DNA of 41,681 bases from an uncultured Collinsella sp. GTDB lineage: Bacteria > Actinomycetota > Coriobacteriia > Coriobacteriales > Coriobacteriaceae. Shown in pieces: positions 1-10,522 of this stretch. Every line of letters begins with the position of its first letter. Within the stretch, counting starts at the first letter, position 1. The notes below the pieces were generated by a model. That model searched no databases. It was not told where the DNA came from and saw nothing but the letters and a program-made list of their open reading frames with translations. Location: assembly GCA_900757615.1 (NCBI GenBank), contig CAAEON010000040.1:1-41681 (forward strand). The letters run 5' to 3'. A program made the translations under genes and the position numbers.

Positions 1-71
1 GGCCTCACTAACTTTCCCATTAGATTAAGTGAGCGATCGAGGAATCGCACTCCCACTGCCGAGTTAACGTA

Positions 72-203
72 GGGCCCGAGCTGGACTTAGTTTTCAGAAC
101 ATTCCGCAGACCAGGAAACCCCCTTATCCGCAGCTCCGAAGGAGCAGGATAAGGGGGTTTCCATGGTCGAGGACGTTCTGAAAACTAAGTCCAGCACGGG
201 CCC
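72..203. repeat. Giant imperfect palindrome (132 nt) downstream of oppF
   Basis: The segment folds back on itself almost end to end. Bases 72-78 pair with 197-203 (7 bp), 80-100 pair with 175-195 (21 bp, perfect), 109-113 pair with 164-168, 114-129 pair with 147-162 (16 bp, perfect), and 133-137 pair with 141-145 around a GAA loop. Only one mismatch (79/196), one internal loop (101-108 versus 169-174), a bulged A (163) and a few unpaired bases near the tip interrupt it. It starts 14 nt beyond the oppF stop, so it could end or protect the opp transcript. However, neither strand has a U-tract at the outer base, which is unlike an intrinsic terminator. It may be a MITE- or REP-like repeat; copy number cannot be seen here. 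Confidence 0.85.
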
Positions 204-217
204 GGACAAACAACCGA

Positions 218-1245
<1,028 letters not shown>

Positions 1246-1246
<1 letters not shown>

Positions 1247-2337
1247 TACGCCTCGCCTCCCTTCTTGGAATCCTTGCGCGTACGGGACGTCTCAGGAGCG
1301 TTCTTGAGGAACTCGGGGTCACCGGAGTAGTGGCACGCAGAGTAGTGACCAGACTCGGTGACAACGCGCTCGGGGCGCTGCTTGCGGCACTTATCGGTCG
1401 CATAGGGGCAACGAGGCGAGAACACGCAGCCCTCGGGCAGGTTCATGAGCGAAGGCGGGTTGCCGTGAATCGGCGTAAGCGGTTTCTTCTCATCGATAGC
1501 CTGCTCCGGGATGGAGCGGATAAGGCCCCAGGTGTAGGGATGGCGGCTCTCGTAGAAGATTTCCTCAGCAGTGCCGAACTCGACGGGACGGCCGGCGTAC
1601 ATAACCATGATCTTATCGGCCATATCGGCGACGACGCCCAGGTCATGGGTAATCATGATGATGGCGTTACCGTTCTTCTCCTGCATTTCCTGCATGAGCT
1701 CGATAATCTGAGCCTGAATGGTGACGTCCAGAGCCGTCGTGGGCTCGTCGGCAATCAGAATATCGGGATCGCAGGCAAGAGCCATAGCGATCATGACACG
1801 CTGACGCATACCGCCCGAGAACTGGTGCGGATACTCATTGACGCGCTTCTCGGGCTCGGGGATACCCACGAGGTCCAAAAGCTCGGTAGCGCGCTTGAGC
1901 GCCTCCTGCTTGGAGTAGCCACGGTGCAGACGAAGGCCCTCGCCCACCTGCTTGCCGATCTTATAGACCGGGTTGAGGGAGGTCATAGGATCCTGGAAGA
2001 TCATCGCGATATCGTTACCGCGAATGTGCTGCATCTCTTCCTCGGTCATCTCGAGGATAGAACGACCGCGATAGCGAACGTCGCCGCCCTCGATCTTTCC
2101 CGGAGGCATCGAGATGAGGCCCATGATGGTCATAGCGGTCACGGACTTACCGGAGCCGGACTCACCGACGACGCCCAGGGTCTCGCCGCGATCGAGTGTG
2201 TAGGAGACACCGTCGACAGCGCGAACGACGCCATCCTCGGTGTGGAAATACATCTTAAGGTCATCGACCTCGAGCAGATGCTGGCCCTCGGGAACCGGCT
2301 GGTCCTTCAGGTCCACATAGTTCTTGTTCTTCTTCAT
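1246..2337 (-). CDS. oppD: Oligopeptide/dipeptide ABC transporter ATP-binding protein (OppD/DppD type)
   Basis: This 363-aa protein is the partner ATPase of OppF. Walker A GESGSGKS is at 58-65, the signature is FSGGM at 173-177 (Gln replaced by Met, common in OppD proteins), and Walker B ILIADE is at 193-198. The C-terminal domain carries the conserved Cys pattern (C304, C310, C317, C335). The last ~20 residues are charged and variable. The ATG follows the oppC stop by only 2 nt, so its ribosome-binding purines lie inside the end of oppC and translation is probably coupled. Confidence 0.93.
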
Positions 2338-2339
2338 CC

Positions 2340-3275
2340 TTATGCGTCCTTCATCTTGACGTCGAGGGCGTCGCGCAGACCGTCACCCAGCAGGGTGAAG
2401 GCGAGCACCGTCGAGAGAATTGCCAGACCGGGCATGATCATCATCCAGGGAGCAGTCAGAAGATACTGCTGACCGTCCTGAATCATGGAGCCCCACGAAG
2501 GCGTAGGCGGAATAACGCCCATGCCGAGGAAGGACAGAGCGGACTCGGTCAGAATGGCGCCACCAATGTTCATAGTCGCGTAGACCACGATGGAGGCAAC
2601 GGAGTTCGGAAAGATGTGACGCACGACGATACGAGCATCGGATGCACCCATCGCGCGCGCAGCGTCAACATAGTCGTTTTCCTTGACCGTCAGGATCGCG
2701 GATCGGAAGACGCGCGCAATAGAAGGCCAGCCGAGAATACCGATGGCGATAAAGACATTCTGAAGACCACGGCCGATAACGGCGATCATGGCGACGACGA
2801 ACAGCACGTACGGGAACGCTAGGAAGATATCCGCAAAGCGCATGATGATCGTATCCCAGATTCCGCCGTAGAAACCGGCCAGAGCACCCATGACCAATCC
2901 GATCACCGTGGAGATGGCGGTGGCCATAATGCCGACGGACAGCGAAACGCGTGCACCGTAGATAACGCGGACGAGAATGTCGCGACCAAGGGCGTCGGTA
3001 CCAAACGGGTGCTCGGCACACGGAGCCAGCAGCGACGTCTCGGCCATGGTAGTCGAGTCGGAAGCCGTCGGCGAACCGAGCCAGGGCTTAGCCCACAGAT
3101 CTGCGGTCAGGGCAACCACAACGACGATGATGATCCAGCAGACACCGATAACGGCGAGCTTGTTCTTACGAAGACGCTTAAAAGCGTCGCCCCACAGCGT
3201 GCGGGACTTAGCGGGAGCAGATGCGGCCTTGGTGGCGGTAGCCTGCTCCTGAGACTGAGAATCAGTTTCCTGCAT
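2340..3275 (-). CDS. oppC: Peptide ABC transporter permease (OppC/DppC type)
   Basis: This 311-aa inner-membrane subunit of the Opp importer begins with a hydrophilic N-terminus (about 30 residues) and a first membrane helix near 35-55. A BPD_transp_1 domain of about five helices follows. It contains the FGTDALGRD stretch typical of OppC/DppC and the EAA loop DAARAMGASDARI, which contacts the ATPase. The start is supported by GGGAGG 8 nt upstream of the ATG. It pairs with OppB to form the channel. Confidence 0.93.
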   Translation of the reverse strand: MQETDSQSQEQATATKAASAPAKSRTLWGDAFKRLRKNKLAVIGVCWIIIVVVVALTADLWAKPWLGSPTASDSTTMAETSLLAPCAEHPFGTDALGRDILVRVIYGARVSLSVGIMATAISTVIGLVMGALAGFYGGIWDTIIMRFADIFLAFPYVLFVVAMIAVIGRGLQNVFIAIGILGWPSIARVFRSAILTVKENDYVDAARAMGASDARIVVRHIFPNSVASIVVYATMNIGGAILTESALSFLGMGVIPPTPSWGSMIQDGQQYLLTAPWMMIMPGLAILSTVLAFTLLGDGLRDALDVKMKDA

Positions 3276-3289
3276 GAGACGTACCTCCC

Positions 3290-4327
3290 TTAGGCCTTAT
3301 CCGACGGACCGCCAAGGCGGATGCGCGGGTCGAGGAATGCATAGCTAATGTCGACGAGCAGGTTGATCACCATAACGACGACAACGATGAGCGTAACGCC
3401 GCCCATAACGATGGGCCAGTCACGCATGCTGATGGCGCGGTAGACCTCAGAGCCGATACCGGGCCAGTTAAAGACCGTCTCGGTCAGGATGGCGCCCGAA
3501 AGCATGCCACCGAAGTCGACACCAATATAGGTAACGACGGGGATGAGTGCATTCTTAAGCGCATGCTTGACGATGATCGCGCGATTGGAGAGACCCTTAG
3601 CCTTTGCCGTGCGGATATAATCCTGGTTCATGACGTCGAGCAGCTGCGAGCGCATGATGCGGGCAGCATAGGCGGTCGAAACCGAAGCCAGCGTAATGGT
3701 CGGAAGCACATAGTGCATCCAATCCTGATACTGAGAGCTGGCACCGCCGGCACCCGAAATCGGCATGGAGAAAGCGCCGCCGGTGGCATCCTTAAGGATG
3801 ACGCCAAAGAACAGCTGCAGCAGCATACCGAGCCAGAAGGCAGGAACGGCAACGAGGATCGACGTGGTCAGCGTTACCAAAATATCCCAGAAGGAGTAAC
3901 GCTTTACTGCCGAAATGATACCCGCACCGATACCCATGACTGCCTCGAGCACGATGGCGCACGCGGCGAGTTTAACCGTATACGGATACTTCTGAGCAAA
4001 GATTTCCGCAACCGGCAGCTTGCGCTGATACGAATTGCCCAGATCGCCATGAAGCAGACCATTCATGTAATTCAAGTATTGGTCCACAAGCGACGTTGGA
4101 ACGGGATCGCCGTTCTCGTCAAGGATCGCGTTGCCGTCCTCGTCCGCCTGGACCAGGTGATAGCGCACGCGAAGTTGAAGCTCCACCTCGGGGGACAGAG
4201 CCTTGTCTCCACCGATCAGCTTGATCGGATCTCCCGGCACGATGTTCTGGAGGGCGAACAGAATCAGCGTAACGCCCAAAAATACCGGGATGAACTGAAG
4301 CACACGTTTAACGATGTACTTACCCAT
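3290..4327 (-). CDS. oppB: Peptide ABC transporter permease (OppB/DppB type)
   Basis: This 345-aa permease has the N-terminal helix and PGDP motif of OppB/DppB (about residues 8-35). The region from about 100 to 330 is membrane-embedded, with an EAA loop reading RTAKAKGLSNRAII and a conserved C-terminal DPRIRLG. A 40-residue loop rich in Asp/Glu (about 50-85) is somewhat longer than usual and probably extracytoplasmic. A GGGGAG sequence precedes the ATG. The gene is separated from oppA by a 10-bp stem hairpin (4358-4387), a common arrangement that lowers expression of the membrane subunits relative to the binding protein. Confidence 0.93.
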   Translation of the reverse strand: MGKYIVKRVLQFIPVFLGVTLILFALQNIVPGDPIKLIGGDKALSPEVELQLRVRYHLVQADEDGNAILDENGDPVPTSLVDQYLNYMNGLLHGDLGNSYQRKLPVAEIFAQKYPYTVKLAACAIVLEAVMGIGAGIISAVKRYSFWDILVTLTTSILVAVPAFWLGMLLQLFFGVILKDATGGAFSMPISGAGGASSQYQDWMHYVLPTITLASVSTAYAARIMRSQLLDVMNQDYIRTAKAKGLSNRAIIVKHALKNALIPVVTYIGVDFGGMLSGAILTETVFNWPGIGSEVYRAISMRDWPIVMGGVTLIVVVVMVINLLVDISYAFLDPRIRLGGPSDKA

Positions 4328-4357
4328 ACCACTCCCCTATCTAGGGATTAACCTAAA

Positions 4358-4387
4358 TGGGATGCCGATCGCCAGACCGGCATCCCA
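4358..4387 (-). terminator. Hairpin between oppA and oppB (attenuator or mRNA stabiliser)
   Basis: Bases 4358-4367 pair perfectly with 4378-4387 (10 bp) around a 10-nt loop. On the minus strand the stem is followed by TTTAGG, a weak U-run. It probably allows partial read-through, giving more oppA than oppBCDF message, or protects the oppA mRNA 3' end. Confidence 0.6.
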
Positions 4388-4483
4388 AAATTACCATCAG
4401 CCAGTTTACCCCAGGTTAGGGAGAACTGTATGTTTCCCATGAGGTCTACGTAAATACTTGACCCTCACGGAAGCTGCAAACTC

Positions 4484-6160
4484 TTAGGCGAGCTCGGCGG
4501 TACCCAGCTCGGCGTGCTTCTGCGGATCGACATAGAGGTGCTTGATGCGATCGGAGCCAGCGATGGTGTGCGTGTAGAACATCACCGGGATGACCGGGCA
4601 GTCGGCAGCGACCATTGCGTCGGCCTCCTGCATCTTAGCGACGCGCTCTTCGTCGTCAACCGTGGTGCGAGCCTCGTTGACCTTGGCGTCGAACTCGGGG
4701 TTGTTGTAACCAGAGCGGTTGTCGCCACCGAGGGAGTCGGAGTGGAACAGCGGATACAGGAAGTTGTCCATGATCGGGTAGTCGGCAATCCAGCCCAGAC
4801 GACCGAACTGATAGTTGAAGTTCTGGTACTGCTCGAGCAGCGCAGACCACTCAGGAGTATCGGAGACGGCGGTAACGCCGACCTTGGCGAGGTCGCCGAT
4901 GATGGACTCCATGATCTCCTTGTGGCCACCGTCCTGGTTGTAGGAAAGGGTCACGTTAATGCCACGATCGCCGTTAGCGCCAGCGGGAGCAACCTTGTCG
5001 AGGTACTCGTTGGCCTTATCGACGTCGTAGGCGCAGAACTCCCATGCGCCCTCCTTGTAGCCATCGATGCCCGGAGGAACAATGCCGTCGGCGGGGGTAC
5101 GGGTACCCTTGAAGATGGTCTTGCAGATGGCCTCACGGTTAATGGCCAGGGAGATACCCCTGCGCAGGTCGGCGTTGTTGAACGGCTCGGCCGTGGTGTT
5201 GCAGGTCAGGTAGTAGGTGGAAGGCTCGGCGCCGAGCAGCATGCGCTCGCCGTCGCCCATGGTGTAGCCGTCCTTGGACACGCCGCGATCCTTCTTGGCA
5301 GCGTCGATCTGAGCAACGGGAACGTCGCAGATGTCAAGGTTACCGGCCTGGAACTCCTTGTAGGCGGTCTCCACGTCCTTGATGACCTGGAAGTGGATGC
5401 CATCGATCTTGGCCTTGTCGCCATAGTAATCGTCGAACTTCTTGAGGTTGATCTCCTGACCATCCTCCCACTTGCCGTCCATCATGAACGGGCCGTTACC
5501 GACCGGTGCAAGATAGAAGCTCTTGGCATCGGACTCGGCGCACTCGGGAACCGGGGCCAGAGCCGGGTGAGAGGCGACGAAGGGGAAGTCGGCGTAAGCG
5601 GAAGACAGCTTGACGACGAGGGTCTCATCGTCGGGGCAGGTAACACCGCTGAGCTCGGTAGCGTTACCGGCAAGCAGATCGTCATAGCCCTCGACCATGG
5701 AAAGGTGATAGGAGACCTCGGAAGGGCCATACTCGGTAGCGATGGCCGACTTGGCGTTGACCAGACGCTCCCAACCGAGCTTGAAGGACTTGGAGGTAAC
5801 GTCGTCACCGTTGTGGAACTTGGCCTTCTTGATCTTGAAGGTAAACTCGGTGGCGTCGTCGTTGGCCTCAAAGGACTCGCAAGCCAGCGGAACGATCTCG
5901 CCCTTCTCGGCGTCATAAGAGGTCAGAGCGTCAAAGAGCTGGTACTCGACCTGAGTGCCCTGGTCCTCCTGGACATTGTAGGGGTCGATGCAGACCGGGT
6001 TGTTGATGTAGAAGTTCAGCGTCGAACCGGACTCAGAACCGGAAGCGTCGCCACCCTTCTTGCCGCATGCGGCAAGAAAAGCCATGGAGCTCGCAGCAAG
6101 GGTGCCGCCAACAAAGGCGCGACGACCCATAACGGGCTGGTGGAACATAGAATCAGCCAT
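4484..6160 (-). CDS. oppA: Extracellular solute-binding lipoprotein, family 5 (OppA/DppA type)
   Basis: This 558-aa protein binds peptides at the cell surface and delivers them to OppBC. The N-terminus has a twin-arginine-like motif GRRAF (residues 12-16), a hydrophobic stretch and a lipobox FLAAC with Cys32 as the lipid-modified residue. A Ser/Gly-rich linker and an SBP_bac_5 domain follow. A longer reading frame extends to 6208, but ATAAGGAGG lies 5 nt upstream of the ATG at 6160, which settles the start. It is the first gene of the operon. A possible -10 TATAAA lies at 6302-6307 on the minus strand; no convincing -35 was seen. Confidence 0.93.
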   Translation of the reverse strand: MADSMFHQPVMGRRAFVGGTLAASSMAFLAACGKKGGDASGSESGSTLNFYINNPVCIDPYNVQEDQGTQVEYQLFDALTSYDAEKGEIVPLACESFEANDDATEFTFKIKKAKFHNGDDVTSKSFKLGWERLVNAKSAIATEYGPSEVSYHLSMVEGYDDLLAGNATELSGVTCPDDETLVVKLSSAYADFPFVASHPALAPVPECAESDAKSFYLAPVGNGPFMMDGKWEDGQEINLKKFDDYYGDKAKIDGIHFQVIKDVETAYKEFQAGNLDICDVPVAQIDAAKKDRGVSKDGYTMGDGERMLLGAEPSTYYLTCNTTAEPFNNADLRRGISLAINREAICKTIFKGTRTPADGIVPPGIDGYKEGAWEFCAYDVDKANEYLDKVAPAGANGDRGINVTLSYNQDGGHKEIMESIIGDLAKVGVTAVSDTPEWSALLEQYQNFNYQFGRLGWIADYPIMDNFLYPLFHSDSLGGDNRSGYNNPEFDAKVNEARTTVDDEERVAKMQEADAMVAADCPVIPVMFYTHTIAGSDRIKHLYVDPQKHAELGTAELA

Positions 6161-6301
6161 GCCATCCTCCTTATGAGATAGGACAAAGAAATGTTCAGTC
6201 GGACACATGTCGAAACAATCCGATCCGAACCATCAAAACGCCGCCCGCCGCTATGGCTGGTTATGCACAACGGACCAACGTTTTGCAATACAGTAGCGCA
6301 T

Positions 6302-6307
6302 TTTATA
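6302..6307 (-). promoter_or_regulatory. Possible -10 element of the opp operon
   Basis: The minus strand reads TATAAA here, 142 nt upstream of the oppA ATG, in the AT-rich gap between secG and oppA. The leader would be long. There is no good -35 at the right spacing, so this is tentative. Confidence 0.3.
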
Positions 6308-6403
6308 CACGATTTGGGGCTAATTCCGGTTAACGGTCGAGAATTTCTTTAGTTGGGCGAAGTATGTGGGGATATTTTGACTCTGTTACAAGTCTGTAAA
6401 CAA

Positions 6404-6431
6404 AAAGGGCCCCGCACATGCGGGACCCTTT
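6404..6431 (-). terminator. Intrinsic terminator of secG
   Basis: An 11-bp stem with one mismatch (6404-6415 against 6420-6431, loop ACAT) is followed on the minus strand by TTTTTGTTT. It lies 22 nt beyond the secG stop codon and separates secG from the opp operon. Confidence 0.9.
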
Positions 6432-6453
6432 ACAAACGTATATACACCGATGC

Positions 6454-6708
6454 TTAGTAGCCGACGATACCCTGCGGGAAGAAGAACATGCACAGAACGA
6501 CACACACGGCAAAAACGACGGCCATAATTACCGTCAGGCGATCGAGGTTCTGCTCCATGACGCCCGTGGCAGAGCTGGAGTTATACAGCGAGCTAGCGAT
6601 CATATCCGAAACGCCGGTGCCCTTACCGGAATGCATCAGAACGAGAATCGTCAGCGCCACGGCAGAAACAGCCCAAACGACAAACAGAAGAATCTGGAAC
6701 GGACCCAT
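6454..6708 (-). CDS. secG: Preprotein translocase subunit SecG
   Basis: This 84-aa protein is the small membrane subunit of the SecYEG channel and assists SecA-driven export. It shows the SecG pattern: an N-terminal helix (about 5-24), the conserved HSGKGTG loop (about 26-33), a polar stretch with SSSATGVMEQNLDR, and a second helix (about 58-77) ending in FFPQG. AAGGAG lies 8 nt before the ATG. It has its own terminator and follows the terminator of the pgk-tpiA-gpmI unit, so it is probably transcribed separately. secG next to glycolytic genes is a widespread order in Gram-positive bacteria. Confidence 0.93.
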   Translation of the reverse strand: MGPFQILLFVVWAVSAVALTILVLMHSGKGTGVSDMIASSLYNSSSATGVMEQNLDRLTVIMAVVFAVCVVLCMFFFPQGIVGY

Positions 6709-6774
6709 AGATAAGCTCCTTAATAGAACAATTCAAACTCCAGTACTGTACCACAACCTTCAACACTCCCCCAC

Positions 6775-6805
6775 CTGCCATTTAGGGACGGGGTAGAAAT
6801 GGCAG
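6775..6805. repeat. Short inverted repeat upstream of secG
   Basis: Bases 6775-6783 and 6797-6805 form a perfect 9-bp inverted repeat around a 13-nt GC-rich loop. It lies between the gpmI terminator and secG. It could be a leader structure or a REP-like element; its role is unknown. Confidence 0.55.
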
Positions 6806-6815
6806 AAATACCAAA

Positions 6816-6847
6816 AAGGGGGTCGTCCGGTTGTGGACAACCCCCTT
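6816..6847 (-). terminator. Intrinsic terminator of pgk-tpiA-gpmI
   Basis: A 12-bp stem with one mismatch (6816-6828 against 6835-6847) is followed on the minus strand by TTTTT and lies about 25 nt beyond the gpmI stop. Confidence 0.9.
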
Positions 6848-6872
6848 ACTAGAAAACGGTATTTGTTTTCTA

Positions 6873-8426
6873 TTAGGCCTCGGTGGCGAGCACGCGACCC
6901 GTCATCTCGGCGGAAGGCTCAATACCAGCCATGGTGAGCACGGTCGGAGCGATATCGGAAAGACGGCCGTCCTCGATACCGGTGAGCTTGGCCTTATCAT
7001 CAACGATGATGAACGGCACGCGGTTGGTGGTGTGAGCCGTAAACGGATGCTTGGAACCGTCGGAAGCAACGTCAAACATGTGATCGGCGTTGCCATGGTC
7101 GGCGGTAATCAGCGCAAAGCCACCCTTGGCGAGAATCGCCGGGACAACCTTGGACAAAGCATCGTCAACAGCCTCGACGGCCTTAACGGCGGCGTCGAAG
7201 ACACCGGTGTGACCAACCATGTCGCAGTTCGCGAAGTTTACGATGTAGAAATCAGCGCGATCCTCGTTGATTGCGGCGACGAGCTTCTCGGTAACCTCGG
7301 GAGCGCTCATCTCGGGCTGCAGATCGTAGGTAGCGACCTTGGGGGAAGCGACGAGCACGCGCTCCTCGCCCTCCTTGGGCTCCTCGATGCCGCCGTTGAG
7401 GAAGAACGTAACGTGGGCGTACTTCTCGGTCTCGGCGGTGTGCAGCTGCTTCAGGCCATTGGCGGCGATAACGTCGGCCAGGACGTTCTCGGGGAACGTC
7501 TTGGGGAAGGCGACCTCGACGTCAAACGTCGGATCGTACTCGGTCATCGTCACAAAGTGCGAAAGCTTGATCTGCTCGCGCTCAAAGCCGTCGAACTCCT
7601 TGTCCGTGAACACGCGGGTCATCTGACGAGCGCGGTCGGGACGGAAGTTGAAGAAGATGGCCGCGTCGCCCTCGTGGATGCCCTCGTTGTGGGCAGCGAA
7701 GGGCTCGACGAACTCATCGCCGCGCGGATCCTTCTCGTAGTAGGCCTTGATACCGGCCACGGGGTCGGTATCGGCATCGGACGCGTTGACCATGACATCG
7801 TAGGCACGCTGGATGCGCTCCCAACGGTTATCGCGGTCCATGGCCCAATAACGGCCCGAAACGGTGGCAACGCGAGCGTCGCAACCGGTCTCCTCGGAGA
7901 TCTTAGCCAGGAAGGCGCAGAACTCGCTCATGAAGCCGGCACCGGACTGCGGGTCGACATCGCGGCCATCCATAAAGGCGTGGACGCGAACGGTCTTGAC
8001 GCCATGCTGGGCAGCCATCTTGACCAGGGCCTCGACGTGGTTCATGTGAGAATGAACGCCGCCGGGGCTCATAAGGCCCATGAGGTGGAGAGTCTTGCCG
8101 TCAGCCTTGACGTCGTCCATAGCCTTGACGAAGACCTCGTTCTTGGCGATGGAGCCGTCCTTGATAGCGTTATTGATGCGCGAAAGCTCCTGGAACACGA
8201 TGCGGCCGGCACCGATGTTGAGGTGGCCTACCTCGGAGTTGCCCATCTGACCGTCGGGAAGGCCCACGTCCTCGCCCGAAGCGCCGAGTGTGGTGTGGGG
8301 ATACTGAGCGTACAGGCTATCAAGGAAGGGCGTCTTGGCAGCGGCGACGGCGTTCTCGCCATCGGCCGGAGCAAGGCCGCAACCATCCATGATGATCAGG
8401 AGTGCAGGAAGATGACGCTGTGCCAT
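6873..8426 (-). CDS. gpmI: 2,3-bisphosphoglycerate-independent phosphoglycerate mutase
   Basis: This 517-aa enzyme interconverts 3- and 2-phosphoglycerate in glycolysis using two Mn ions and a phosphoserine intermediate. The alkaline-phosphatase-fold signature is present: D14 in IMDGCG, and the nucleophile S64 in QMGNSEVGH. Substrate and metal-binding stretches HAFMDGRD, FFNFRPDRARQ and ITADHGNAD follow in order. The length is normal for the family. The ATG is 5 nt after the tpiA stop, so it belongs to the pgk-tpiA-gpmI transcript. Confidence 0.96.
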   Translation of the reverse strand: MAQRHLPALLIIMDGCGLAPADGENAVAAAKTPFLDSLYAQYPHTTLGASGEDVGLPDGQMGNSEVGHLNIGAGRIVFQELSRINNAIKDGSIAKNEVFVKAMDDVKADGKTLHLMGLMSPGGVHSHMNHVEALVKMAAQHGVKTVRVHAFMDGRDVDPQSGAGFMSEFCAFLAKISEETGCDARVATVSGRYWAMDRDNRWERIQRAYDVMVNASDADTDPVAGIKAYYEKDPRGDEFVEPFAAHNEGIHEGDAAIFFNFRPDRARQMTRVFTDKEFDGFEREQIKLSHFVTMTEYDPTFDVEVAFPKTFPENVLADVIAANGLKQLHTAETEKYAHVTFFLNGGIEEPKEGEERVLVASPKVATYDLQPEMSAPEVTEKLVAAINEDRADFYIVNFANCDMVGHTGVFDAAVKAVEAVDDALSKVVPAILAKGGFALITADHGNADHMFDVASDGSKHPFTAHTTNRVPFIIVDDKAKLTGIEDGRLSDIAPTVLTMAGIEPSAEMTGRVLATEA

Positions 8427-8431
8427 ATGTC

Positions 8432-9191
8432 CTACTCGCCTGCCTTGACGACCATAGAGGCGAAGTCGGCAGCCTTGAGCGAAGCGCCGCCCACGAGGGC
8501 GCCGTCAACGTCGGGCTTGGCGACGAGCTCGGCGATGTTGCCGGGCTTAGCGGAGCCACCATAGAGAACGCGGATGCCGTTAGCGAGCTCCTCGCCGAAC
8601 ATCTCCTTGAGGGTCTCACGGATAGCGCCGCAGACCTCCTGAGCGTCCTCGGCGGTAGCGGTCTTGCCGGTGCCGATGGCCCAGATGGGCTCGTAAGCGA
8701 CGACGACCTGCTTGGGGCAGGTGATCTCAAGACCAGCAAGGCCAGCCTTGACCTGGTTCACGACATGCTCGACATAGGTGCCAGCCTCGCGGACCTCAAG
8801 GGACTCACCGCAGCAGAAGACGGGAACAAGACCGGCGGCAACGAGGGCCTTGGCCTTCTTGTTCTGATCCTCGTCGGTCTCGTGGAAGTAGTCGCGACGC
8901 TCGGAGTGACCGATGATGCAGTAGGTGCAGCCAGCGGACTTGAGCATGTCGCAAGAGGACTCACCGGTGAAGGCACCCTTGGCCTCCCAGTACACGTTCT
9001 GCGCACCGAGGGCGATGGGAGCAGCCTGAATGCGGTCATGAACCGTGGTGATGTCGATGGTCGGAGGGCACACGAGCACCTCGACGCCAGCCGGAACCTC
9101 GGGCAGAGCCTGAGCCAGCTCGTCGGCGAGCTTGGCGGCCTCGGCGACGTCGTTGTTCATCTTCCAGTTACCAGCGATAAGAAGGGTGCGA

Positions 9192-9199
<8 letters not shown>
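8432..9199 (-). CDS. tpiA: Triosephosphate isomerase
   Basis: This 255-aa TIM-barrel enzyme interconverts dihydroxyacetone phosphate and glyceraldehyde 3-phosphate. Catalytic residues are all visible: K13 in GNWKMN, H98 in IIGHSERR and E170 in AYEPIWAIGTGK. The longer frame to 9262 is ignored because MPNRTLLIAGNWKM is the family start. The ATG at 9199 overlaps the end of pgk by 8 nt, indicating translational coupling. Confidence 0.96.
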
Positions 9200-10382
<1,183 letters not shown>

Positions 10383-10438
10383 GTTTGCTTCTACCTTTCG
10401 TACGTGTCTGCCTCCCATTACGGCAGACGATTTCCTAT

Positions 10439-10485
10439 AAAAAGGGCGCGACCCTAGGGTGTAAGCCCTATGAGGCCGCGCCCTT
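10439..10485 (-). terminator. Intrinsic terminator of gap
   Basis: A perfect 9-bp GC-rich outer stem (10442-10450 against 10477-10485), with a smaller inner stem, is followed on the minus strand by TTTTT. It lies about 38 nt beyond the gap stop and separates gap from pgk. Confidence 0.9.
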
Positions 10486-10522
10486 CTTTAGACGCTCAAC
10501 GAGCTATTCGCTAAAAGCTAAA

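Noticed and set aside
1..71. A gene fragment at the left edge
   Set aside because: The 71 nt contain only weak inverted repeats and no open frame with recognisable content; nothing can be called.
72..203. Calling the large palindrome an ordinary intrinsic terminator
   Set aside because: There is no U-tract at the outer base on either strand and the stem is several times the usual length; it is kept as a repeat of unknown role.
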